Part shown: piece by piece, positions 1 to 4,829 of the stretch
How the letters are laid out: each line of letters starts with the position of its first letter
How positions within the stretch are numbered: the first letter of the stretch is position 1
Origin: Methylobacter sp.
Lineage (GTDB): Bacteria > Pseudomonadota > Gammaproteobacteria > Methylococcales > Methylomonadaceae
Direction of reading: 5' to 3'
DNA: 8,096 nucleotides
Assembly: GCA_023229605.1 (NCBI GenBank)
Contig: JALNYY010000173.1
Location: 1 to 8,096, forward strand
Translations under genes and position numbers: made by a program
The notes under the pieces: generated by a model
Seen by the model: the letters and a program-made list of their open reading frames with translations, nothing else
Databases searched by the model: none
Told to the model about the DNA's origin: nothing

Positions 1-150
1 TCCGGCAGAAAGCCTTATTCGTCCAATAATCATTTGAACTGATTTATCAGACCTTGCTGAAATGCCATTGCTCATCGGTTAAATTCTTCAAATATAACCG
101 CCAGCCTTGCCCCGGCCAAAAATAGTGCAGCTTAATCGATCATTTAGGTT
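1..150. other. Non-coding left edge
   Basis: No open frame of useful length with a start and ribosome binding site is seen on either strand, and stops interrupt all minus-strand frames that could extend the neighbouring small gene. A short palindrome, CTGAT-TT-ATCAG near position 40, has a 2-nt loop and no T-run, so it is not a convincing terminator for the leftward operon. Confidence 0.4.
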
Positions 151-330
151 TTAAACAGCTTCTAATAAACGTTCATAAGCAATCTTTCGCCTGGTGTATC
201 TCTCAAAAGCTCTATCTGCCAAATGGCGCAACCTTTTTGCCCTGAGCGATGAAAAGTCGAACATACCTTCCTCATCTAATATTTTGCGATACAATCCGAA
301 TGCCTGTTCTGTTAGTTCTAATGGTGTCAT
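151..330 (-). CDS. Small helical, charged protein of unknown function (59 aa)
   Basis: A complete ATG-to-TAA frame of 59 codons starting MTPLELTEQAFG and ending ERLLEAV. A Shine-Dalgarno-like AAAAGG (340-345 on the plus strand, read in reverse) sits 9 nt before the ATG. The start overlaps the stop of the preceding 35-codon frame as ATGA, a layout typical of translational coupling. The product is very rich in Arg, Lys, Glu and Leu. Residues 28-58 look like one long amphipathic, basic helix (RAKRLRHLADRAFERYTRR), and there is no signal peptide or membrane segment. I recognise no family. It is probably the last gene of the leftward operon. Ribosome site, coupling and protein-like composition argue that it is real; the small size keeps confidence moderate. 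Confidence 0.55.
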   Translation of the reverse strand: MTPLELTEQAFGLYRKILDEEGMFDFSSLRAKRLRHLADRAFERYTRRKIAYERLLEAV

Positions 331-434
331 AGTGTTATGCCTTTTACTGCATACAGTTCAAACAGAGCTACCCATGCTGATGTTGCAGGATCGTTTTTGT
401 TCCAAAACATTAAAGCGTTAGTGAAATTAGCCAT
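327..434 (-). CDS. Very small ORF (35 aa) overlapping the next gene by ATGA
   Basis: A 35-codon frame beginning MANFTNALMFWNKNDPATSA and ending AVKGITL. It starts 44 nt after the stop of the ferritin-like gene and stops within the start of the 59-codon gene (CTATGA). The composition is aromatic and hydrophobic, with two Trp and a possible short amphipathic helix around residues 19-31. The ribosome site is weak: only AGG almost touching the ATG. No alternative ATG, GTG or TTG lies just upstream in frame. It may encode a real micropeptide, serve as a leader that couples translation to the downstream gene, or be chance. No known family is recognised. Confidence 0.4.
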   Translation of the reverse strand: MANFTNALMFWNKNDPATSAWVALFELYAVKGITL

Positions 435-478
435 GCCTAGTAATTGAGTGAATCCGTAAACGCTTGTTATGAAATATT

Positions 479-1372
479 TTAGGCTTTGCAGTATGAAGGA
501 ATCCAGCTGCGTTCAATCATATAATCAGGCAATTCATTAAAATTAAAAGCGATGCCGTCTTTGATCATCTGCTCAACGCTAAACAATTGCCCAACTTCAG
601 GAATATCATTAAAGAACAGGGTATAAAAAGGTTTAACCAGCCATTTTGAAACTTTCATACCTATCGGGCCAATAAAGTTTCTTCGTTGTCCGACATGCGC
701 CACTTCATCAATGGTAATTTCATCCAGCAATTCTTTTAAACGATCACGAACTTCCGGTTCATCTGCCAGCACTTCATCAAACAAGTGATATAAATGACAA
801 TAAAAAGTCACTCCCATCAATTCGGTGACAAAAGCAGGCGTATCCATTAAAAACCCTGGAAACTTAGGAAACTGTTCGTAGATTTTCTCTTTAACAGGAC
901 TTAAAGGTACCCATTCCACTTTGTCCAAACCGCAAGTGATTAGCATTTCGTTAAACAGGCGTACATGGCAAAATTCTTCGGTTAAATGCACACGACTGAT
1001 CTTGTCTTCTACCGCATGTGAATTGGCCATATCGGGTACGGCGTCCCAAGCGCCTTTAATGCCCACCCATTCATGTCTGGCAAACTTGTATATGCCAGTG
1101 AGCATTAATGTCATGCGATCCAGTGACTCAGGGTCGTCTTGCATGTCAACATAATTGCGGTAAAAAGCATCAGGATCGGCAAGGGGGTTACGCAATCTAA
1201 CAGGGTTATCCTGAAAATGCTTGAGCGTGGCCCGTTTCTTAGCCAAATCCTTATCGTCTTCGAACAATTCCCCACCATGCTGCTGAGTAAACGCCCAGTA
1301 GTCATCAAAATTTTCTTTTCTCTCTTGCTTTGTAGCAGGGGAAAAAACAGACAAATATTTCGTCGACACCAT
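479..1372 (-). CDS. Ferritin-like di-iron carboxylate protein (297 aa)
   Basis: Predicted soluble four-helix-bundle protein carrying a di-iron centre. Counting from the ATG at 1372, the ligand pattern of the ferritin-like superfamily is complete: Glu101 in RHEWVG (helix 1), Glu133-x-x-His136 in EEFCH (helix 2), Glu184 in FVTELMG (helix 3) and Glu223-x-x-His226 in DEVAH (helix 4). The arrangement E / ExxH / E / ExxH is that of di-iron oxygenases, oxidases and ferritin-like proteins. The N-terminal 90 residues and the C-terminal 70 lie outside the bundle and match no enzyme I can name. The longest frame begins at a TTG (1385-1387), but the ATG five codons later has GGAG 9 nt upstream, so I start there. 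The gene lies 40 nt after the YccA-like gene and probably shares its transcript. Substrate is unknown: O2-dependent oxidation or hydroxylation, or iron/oxidant handling, are possible. The superfamily call is firm; the function is not. Confidence 0.85.
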   Translation of the reverse strand: MVSTKYLSVFSPATKQERKENFDDYWAFTQQHGGELFEDDKDLAKKRATLKHFQDNPVRLRNPLADPDAFYRNYVDMQDDPESLDRMTLMLTGIYKFARHEWVGIKGAWDAVPDMANSHAVEDKISRVHLTEEFCHVRLFNEMLITCGLDKVEWVPLSPVKEKIYEQFPKFPGFLMDTPAFVTELMGVTFYCHLYHLFDEVLADEPEVRDRLKELLDEITIDEVAHVGQRRNFIGPIGMKVSKWLVKPFYTLFFNDIPEVGQLFSVEQMIKDGIAFNFNELPDYMIERSWIPSYCKA

Positions 1373-1381
1373 AATTCTTTG

Positions 1382-1385
1382 CTCC
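1382..1385 (-). promoter_or_regulatory. Shine-Dalgarno deciding the start of the ferritin-like gene
   Basis: GGAG on the minus strand, 9 nt before the ATG at 1372. It overlaps the TTG that begins the longest frame, so that TTG is most likely part of the ribosome site region rather than the start codon. Confidence 0.7.
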
Positions 1386-1412
1386 AAGTAGGTGATGTAG
1401 AATCAAGATGAT

Positions 1413-2081
1413 TTAGTTTCTACCGTTAAACGCACCAAGCAATTGCAGCAAGCTTAAGAATAGATTGTAGATGGATACGTATAAAGAAACAGTCGCTAAA
1501 ATATAGTTGGTCTCACCGCCATGGATGATCTCGCTGGTCTGATAGAGGATCATGCCAGACATTAAAAGAACGAACATGGCAGACACGGCCAGTGACAAGC
1601 CAGGCATATGGAAAATCAACGCACCAATTCCTGCCAGAAATGCCACCAGGATGCCGACCATTAGGAAGCCGCCCATAAAGCTGAAGTCTTTGCGCGTCGT
1701 TAGTGCGTACCCAGAAAGACCTAGGAAGATAACGCCAGTGCTACCCAATGCCGTCATGATTAGCTCATGGCCATTAGTGAAGGCAGTTAGGTACATCGTT
1801 AGGATGGGACCTAAAGTCAGCCCCATAAATCCAGTTAATGCAAATACAAAAACAATGCCTAATCCACTATCGCTGAATTTGGTCGTTAAGAACAACAGTC
1901 CGAAATACCCAATTAGAGTAACGAACGGGTTAAAGTGCGGGAGATTCAGAACCATTGCTGCGCCAGCCGTCATAGCGCTGAAAAGCAAGGTCATTGATAA
2001 TAATAGATAAGTGTTTTTCAAAACTTTGTTGGTTGCCAGAATACTTGCTTCTGCGCGGGGGATAGCGGTATTTATTCTCAT
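1413..2081 (-). CDS. yccA: Bax inhibitor-1/YccA family inner-membrane protein (222 aa)
   Basis: Seven-helix integral membrane protein of the UPF0005/BI-1 family. The family signature is visible at about residues 81-93 (ALTGFMGLTLGPI), as is the conserved C-terminal stretch GGETNYILATVSLYVSIYNLF (about 188-208). Hydrophobic segments fall near 24-46, 50-66, 74-94, 105-124, 136-157, 162-180 and 194-216, after a short polar N-terminus. The length matches E. coli YccA (about 220 aa), a substrate and modulator of the FtsH protease; other BI-1 members act as pH-sensitive Ca2+ leak channels. Gln181 and Ser203 sit where calcium-leak members such as Bacillus YetJ carry the Asp pair, favouring a YccA-like over a channel-like role. 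The ATG at 2081 is chosen because AAGGA lies 8 nt upstream; the longer frame starts with a TTG at 2135 inside the previous gene. It lies in the middle of the leftward operon. Confidence 0.88.
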   Translation of the reverse strand: MRINTAIPRAEASILATNKVLKNTYLLLSMTLLFSAMTAGAAMVLNLPHFNPFVTLIGYFGLLFLTTKFSDSGLGIVFVFALTGFMGLTLGPILTMYLTAFTNGHELIMTALGSTGVIFLGLSGYALTTRKDFSFMGGFLMVGILVAFLAGIGALIFHMPGLSLAVSAMFVLLMSGMILYQTSEIIHGGETNYILATVSLYVSIYNLFLSLLQLLGAFNGRN

Positions 2082-2089
2082 GGTGAATT

Positions 2090-2094
2090 TCCTT
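2090..2094 (-). promoter_or_regulatory. Shine-Dalgarno deciding the start of the YccA-like gene
   Basis: AAGGA on the minus strand, 8 nt before the ATG at 2081. No comparable site precedes the in-frame TTG at 2135. Confidence 0.7.
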
Positions 2095-2124
2095 AAAATA
2101 ATTAATGGCGTGGTAATTGGCTCT

Positions 2125-2469
2125 CTAACGCCCAATTTCTCTACTGATCTGATTTTCCTGACGGTTTAGCATTCCCTGTTCTTGACGGGTTATATGGCCG
2201 CCATTCTGCCTAGCCATTTGACGCTCTTCACGGCGTATTTGACGGTCTTGTTTGTGCATTTGTCCAGCTTGTGCTTGACTGATGTCACCTTCTCTCCTTT
2301 CTTGATGAATGTGCCGGTTTTGATTACCGAGCCGCGCATTAACTTCAGCTCGGCGTGGATGATTCTGCACCCACCGTCCGTTTGCAATGGCCGTTGTTGA
2401 TGTTGCCAATAGAACCGCCAAACTACAGACAATCACCACCCAGATGTTCTTTGAAGGAAATGCTCTCAT
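2125..2469 (-). CDS. Small exported Gln/Arg-rich repeat protein of unknown function (114 aa)
   Basis: Residues 1-29 form a classical Sec signal peptide: basic N-terminus (MRAFPSKN), hydrophobic core WVVIVCSLAVLLA, and a cleavage site after AIA before NGRW. The mature part (about 85 aa) is highly charged, rich in Arg, Gln, Glu and His, with no cysteine. It contains two imperfect repeats, about residues 58-81 and 87-111, with the pattern R-x-x-G-x-I-(S/T)...(M/L)-x-x-Q-(D/E)-x-Q-I-x-R-E; QNRHIHQE at 50-57 echoes their tail. This suggests stacked helical hairpins in the periplasm. Similar short exported proteins occur in other proteobacteria without known function, as far as I recall. The start is uncertain: an ATG at 2481 adds four residues but has no ribosome site, whereas the ATG at 2469 has GGGA 6 nt upstream. 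It is the first gene after the sigma-54-like promoter and lies 43 nt before the YccA-like gene. Confidence 0.75.
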   Translation of the reverse strand: MRAFPSKNIWVVIVCSLAVLLATSTTAIANGRWVQNHPRRAEVNARLGNQNRHIHQERREGDISQAQAGQMHKQDRQIRREERQMARQNGGHITRQEQGMLNRQENQISREIGR

Positions 2470-2504
2470 GTATTTTCCCATTATGTGGACTGTTTCAAAT
2501 ACGT

Positions 2505-2520
2505 AGCAATACTAATGCCA
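2505..2520 (-). promoter_or_regulatory. Sigma-54 (RpoN) type -24/-12 promoter
   Basis: On the minus strand the bases read TTGGCATTAGTATTGCTA. Compared with the consensus TGGCACG-N4-TTGC(A/T), it matches TGGCA, has two mismatches (T for C, T for G), and matches TTGCT exactly with correct GG-to-GC spacing. Transcription would start near 2494, about 25 nt before the ATG at 2469. No reasonable sigma-70 -10 box follows at 16-18 nt. It would drive the leftward operon and require an enhancer-binding activator, which is not in this window. Confidence 0.6.
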
Positions 2521-2580
2521 AAACATGATATGCCTTAAACACTACCGTTGAAGGGCTTCGATAAGAAGAATTTTGTAAAT

Positions 2581-2598
2581 CCGGTTGTATTGAACCGG
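2581..2598. repeat. Perfect small hairpin CCGGTT-N6-AACCGG
   Basis: A 6-bp perfect inverted repeat with a 6-nt loop (GTATTG). No T-run follows on either strand, so an intrinsic terminator is unlikely. It could be an operator half-site pair or simply a stable hairpin upstream of the sigma-54-like promoter. Confidence 0.35.
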
Positions 2599-2640
2599 CC
2601 AAGGTGGTTTATTACAACATATTTATTAAGGAGTCGATTC

Positions 2641-2761
2641 ACTACGTTCTGTTGACATATCAATAATAGATATTCAAAAGAACAACCACTTACGAATACA
2701 GAAAGGGCTTGTGAGTTACTGATATAATGAACCTTGTTATCAAGTGTCAACAGAACTTAGT
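2641..2761. repeat. Inverted-repeat-bounded element, MITE-like (~121 bp)
   Basis: The left arm ACTACGTTCTGTTGACA (2641-2657) and the reverse complement of the right arm, ACTAAGTTCTGTTGACA (2745-2761), agree at 16 of 17 positions; the inner 12 bp are perfect. The AT-rich interior (about 87 bp) codes for nothing convincing. Long terminal inverted repeats with a short non-coding core fit a miniature inverted-repeat element or an internally deleted insertion sequence. No clean target duplication is visible at the edges; only a central TA is shared just outside the 12-bp core. Each arm contains TTGACA, a consensus -35 box. On the minus strand it is followed after 17 nt by TTATAT, a possible sigma-70 promoter pointing at the leftward operon. 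Alternatively the arms are distal activator sites. Confidence 0.5.
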
Positions 2762-2987
2762 ATCATTTGTTCCTGGCCTTAATGTGTTTTTCAGCTGCTT
2801 CAGCATGTATAGTAGCCGCGCCAACATGTCCCAAATTAGCAAGATCAACAAGCTTTGTTAATCAGTTTATAGCCCATAGCGTGAAATCATCATATTGAAA
2901 TTATACCTAAGTGCCCCAACGTTAAACTGCTAAAGCCGTTTCGACACTCATCACCCTATTCGACTAAATACTGGAGCTACTATTACC

Positions 2988-3650
2988 ATGAACTCACAAG
3001 AACGCGACCAACTGAATCAACTTCTTAAACAACTGGGCGGAGTTAAATTAACAACAAAAGATGCTGAAGCCGAAGCTATGATCCGCGAGGTAGCAGCCCA
3101 TCAACCAGATGCAACTTATCTATTGGTACAACGAGCGTTACTTCTGGAGCAGGCGGTAACTGGAGCTAAAGCCCGTATTGACGAATTGCAGCACCAACTA
3201 CAGAGCAATCAATCCGAACAAAAAGGCGGCTTTTTGAGCAACGATCCGTGGGCGCAACCTGCAGCAAATGCTGGCCCGGTTCCCGGCGCAGTAAACTACC
3301 AAACATCCCGCTATGCACCGCAACCACAACAAGCAGCAGCAAGTAGCTTTGGTGGCGGATCAAGTTTTCTTGGCAATATTGCCACCACCGCTGCGGGCGT
3401 GGTTGCCGGATCTTTTTTATTCCAGGGCATTGAAAATTTGATGGGGCACCATTCCTCTGGCTTTGGGCAGCAACCTTCCGGTGAACAATTTACCGAACAA
3501 ACCATAATTAATAACAATTACGGCGAGGATGCTGGACAACAGGCCGCCAATAACGATGATGATCGCAACAATTACCTAGCTAGCAATGATACTGACAACT
3601 TTCAAGATGACAGTTTTCAAGATGATTACAGTGATTCTGATTGGAGCTGA
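2988..3650 (+). CDS. DUF2076 domain-containing protein (220 aa)
   Basis: Matches the layout of the DUF2076 family of uncharacterised proteobacterial proteins. Residues 1-75 form a helical, coiled-coil-like region beginning MNSQERDQLNQLL, with the family-typical acidic DAEAEAMI and a later LLVQRALLLEQAV. Residues 85-120 are a Pro/Ala/Gln linker. Residues 122-153 are a Gly/Ala-rich hydrophobic stretch (GNIATTAAGVVAGSFLFQGIENLMG) that could be membrane-interacting. Residues 165-180 carry EQTIINNNYG, and the C-terminus (188-220) is strongly acidic with Asn/Asp/Ser. There is no signal peptide. GGAG lies 11 nt before the ATG (2973-2976), a slightly long spacing. The gene appears monocistronic. Biochemical role is unknown; family assignment is from recognition of the N-terminal pattern and overall architecture. 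Confidence 0.8.
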   Translation: MNSQERDQLNQLLKQLGGVKLTTKDAEAEAMIREVAAHQPDATYLLVQRALLLEQAVTGAKARIDELQHQLQSNQSEQKGGFLSNDPWAQPAANAGPVPGAVNYQTSRYAPQPQQAAASSFGGGSSFLGNIATTAAGVVAGSFLFQGIENLMGHHSSGFGQQPSGEQFTEQTIINNNYGEDAGQQAANNDDDRNNYLASNDTDNFQDDSFQDDYSDSDWS

Positions 3651-3713
3651 TTGTAAGTCAAGTCACAGTGTTATTCGCGGGATGTTCAGAAGATGGCTTT
3701 GTAGTCGATATCA

Positions 3714-3875
3714 TTATTTTGTAAGGGGGGGTATCAAGCCATGTTCTATATATAACTCGCCTTCGGCTATTTTCTTTATCACTTCCACCAGAATTTCAGG
3801 TGCGCTGTTTTTGGTGATATAACCTTTTGCCCCAGCGATTATGGCGCTATCCTGTGAAACGGTGTCGAAAATTTT
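3714..3875 (-). pseudogene. Remnant of a NarL/LuxR-type response regulator receiver domain
   Basis: A 53-codon open stretch with no plausible start. Its core reads AIIAGAKGYITKNSAPEILV followed by EVIKKIAEGELYIEH, the last part of a two-component receiver domain: the A-G-A-(K/x)-G-Y-(I/V)-(T/S)-K segment with the conserved lysine, then the final helix. The phosphoacceptor Asp, the first four beta strands and the DNA-binding helix-turn-helix are all missing. Upstream the frame is closed by TGA (3876-3878). Downstream the homology stops at a run of seven G (3725-3731, plus strand), followed by PPLTK and a stop; reading through in the other frame after the G-run does not restore a recognisable regulator. 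Most likely a decayed gene fragment. Confidence 0.7.
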
Positions 3876-3970
3876 TCAGAAAAGCGCGCCAAAATTGACG
3901 ACGCGCAATTTTTATCACATTGTGTTGTAAAAATAATTTATTTTTATACTGGAAAAAATGAGCGCTGAAA

Positions 3971-4147
3971 ATGGCAAAATCTCAACTCCGTTTTACAGGC
4001 AGGCAAATGGAATGGGGAAAGTCGTTTACTAATCCCGCGTTATTGGCTGGATTATGGGTGTTGTTTTCTATACAGGAAGTATTGGATTGCTATTCCCCTG
4101 AAGATCTCGCCACTTTGCAAGAAACAGCTCAGAACTTTCTAATGTGA
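3971..4147 (+). CDS. Unrecognised small ORF (58 aa)
   Basis: A complete ATG-to-TGA frame, beginning MAKSQLRFTGRQMEWGKSF and continuing NPALLAGLWVLFSIQEVLD, then CYSPEDLATLQETAQNFLM. The sequence looks protein-like: a basic N-terminus, a hydrophobic helix at about 22-36, then an amphipathic acidic helix with an SPEDL helix cap at 42-46. It is too short and polar for a confident membrane call. The ribosome site is poor (GAGC 8 nt upstream). A GGA also precedes an overlapping ATG at 3959 in another frame, which soon stops. A TATACT -10-like box at 3945-3950 is nearby, but without a good -35. No family recognised; it may be a small gene or a fragment left beside the regulator remnant. Confidence 0.45.
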   Translation: MAKSQLRFTGRQMEWGKSFTNPALLAGLWVLFSIQEVLDCYSPEDLATLQETAQNFLM

Positions 4148-4388
4148 CTTGTGTAGATAGCTATGCTCTTAAACGGGATATCAGATCAGCAGTAAAACAG
4201 CCGTTTCGATTCACCAATGTCAATGACGTCACCCAGAACCACGCTAATCAACGGGCAATAGGCACCATTGCAAAATCGGTCTTCGCAACGCCGCACTCCA
4301 TTTTGCCACGACGCGGCGGCTTAATGTTTCTTCGGCGCGATTTGCGGCGCGGGCCGATTAAGACGCTATTCAGGAAAAGCCTTTTAAA

Positions 4389-4413
4389 CCTTCGTGTGCT
4401 TCGCACCTTCGTG
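4389..4413. repeat. Direct repeat of CCTTCGTG
   Basis: CCTTCGTG occurs at 4389-4396 and 4406-4413, separated by TGCTTCGCA, so that the unit is close to a TTCGTG/TTCGCA tandem. Similar TTCGTG-rich strings followed by GTGAAA occur in intergenic DNA of many bacteria, from memory. Function unknown. Confidence 0.45.
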
Positions 4414-4508
4414 GTGAAATTTATTAGCCATTGCGTAACACCAGTCACTTAACCAAGGGCACACGCAAAATGACAATGAGTCACCCTGAAATCCCGAAAC
4501 GGGGGTTT

Positions 4509-4529
4509 TCAACCAAAAGCCTTGGTTGA
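4509..4529. terminator. Hairpin TCAACCAA-N5-TTGGTTGA, possible weak terminator
   Basis: Perfect 8-bp stem with the 5-nt loop AAGCC, preceded by a small CCCG-AAA-CGGG hairpin (4493-4503). It is followed by only TTTAAAC rather than a real T-run, so termination is doubtful. A second copy of the arm, AACCAAGG at 4451-4458, could pair with the same right arm. It could isolate the dab operon from upstream transcription or be part of the repeat-rich spacer. Confidence 0.3.
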
Positions 4530-4649
4530 TTTAAACAATCCCCTCACCGAATTCCTTTCTCTTCATCCAATTCAAAGCAATTTAGCTACAGCACTCTTGC
4601 CCTATTCGCAAAGCAGCACACCCTCGATAACACTTAACTGACTCTAATT

Positions 4650-4670
4650 TTATAGAGATTTTCTCTCTAA
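4650..4670. promoter_or_regulatory. Operator-like 21-bp palindrome upstream of dabA
   Basis: Half-sites TTATAGAGA and TCTCTCTAA, separated by three T, match at 8 of 9 positions. The centre lies about 85 bp upstream of the predicted dabA transcription start, where a LysR-type or other dimeric activator could bind. LysR-type regulators often control carbon-uptake genes, but no regulator gene is in the window, so the binding protein is inference. Confidence 0.4.
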
Positions 4671-4712
4671 CCTGAATTAACACTTATGTTTTGACACTAG
4701 GATTGCAATGTC

Positions 4713-4740
4713 TTGGCATGACTTATGCTGTATCTAAAAT
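4713..4740 (+). promoter_or_regulatory. dabA promoter, readable as sigma-70 or sigma-54
   Basis: Reading 1: TTGGCA (4713-4718), 16-nt spacer, TAAAAT (4735-4740), each 5 of 6 to the sigma-70 consensus. Reading 2: TGGCATGACTTATGCT (4714-4729), with sigma-54 GG and GC dinucleotides at the right spacing and three mismatches in the wider consensus. Either places the start near 4740-4750, about 85 nt before the dabA ATG at 4830. An upstream TTGACA (4691-4696) has no good -10 partner. The overlap of readings leaves the sigma factor open. Confidence 0.45.
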
Positions 4741-4829
4741 ATCAATGCGTAATCTACGTCTTGCAGATGCGAATTCGCAGTACGTTAACGTACCTTTTAG
4801 TAACAATGCCGAGGTTAAAAGATAACATC

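Larger units (their letters stand above)
2521..2972. other. Intergenic region between divergent transcription units
   Basis: AT-rich spacer between the leftward operon and the rightward DUF2076 gene. It holds the inverted-repeat element at 2641-2761 and a small hairpin at 2581-2598. The longest frame, minus strand 2535-2750, starts with a TTG inside the repeat arm and looks non-coding. No convincing -35/-10 pair for the DUF2076 gene could be fixed, though its promoter should lie in the last 150 bases. Confidence 0.5.
4148..4649. other. Long non-coding spacer with repeats and hairpins
   Basis: About 500 bases without a convincing gene. Frames on both strands (plus 4144-4452, minus 4248-4448) are Arg-rich, start without ribosome sites and have unlikely composition. 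The block 4260-4370 is more GC-rich than its surroundings and contains an inverted repeat, GCAAAAT (4270-4276) with ATTTTGC (4300-4306), and two direct copies of CGGCGCG near 4335-4355. Further on come the CCTTCGTG repeats and the TCAACCAA hairpin listed separately. It may be a dispersed intergenic repeat or decayed sequence. Confidence 0.45.

Noticed and set aside
194..421. Plus-strand frame of 75 codons
   Set aside because: No ribosome site and low-complexity Ser/Leu composition. It lies opposite the two small minus-strand ORFs, of which the 59-codon one has a good ribosome site.
151..434. The two small ORFs as one gene broken by a frameshift
   Set aside because: The second frame has its own ATG and ribosome site, and the ATGA overlap is a normal coupling layout; no family match shows that the parts belong together.
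1552..2010. Plus-strand 152-codon frame opposite the YccA-like gene
   Set aside because: Basic, proline-rich antisense shadow of a membrane protein gene; no homology pattern or ribosome site.
2535..2750. Minus-strand 71-codon frame
   Set aside because: Starts at a TTG within the inverted-repeat arm, has no ribosome site and crosses both repeat arms.
3884..3912. Alternative hairpins GCGCG/CGCGC and AAAATTG/CAATTTT followed by T residues, considered as a terminator
   Set aside because: One stem is pure A/T apart from a single pair and the other has a 13-nt loop; they exclude each other, and no gene ends nearby on the plus strand.
4248..4448. Minus-strand 66-codon frame in the same spacer
   Set aside because: Very basic composition, no ribosome site, probably a translation of repeat DNA.
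4144..4452. Plus-strand 102-codon frame overlapping the end of the 58-codon ORF by GTGA
   Set aside because: GTG start without ribosome site, Arg-rich composition, and it runs through the CCTTCGTG repeat and GC-rich block, so it looks like open non-coding DNA.
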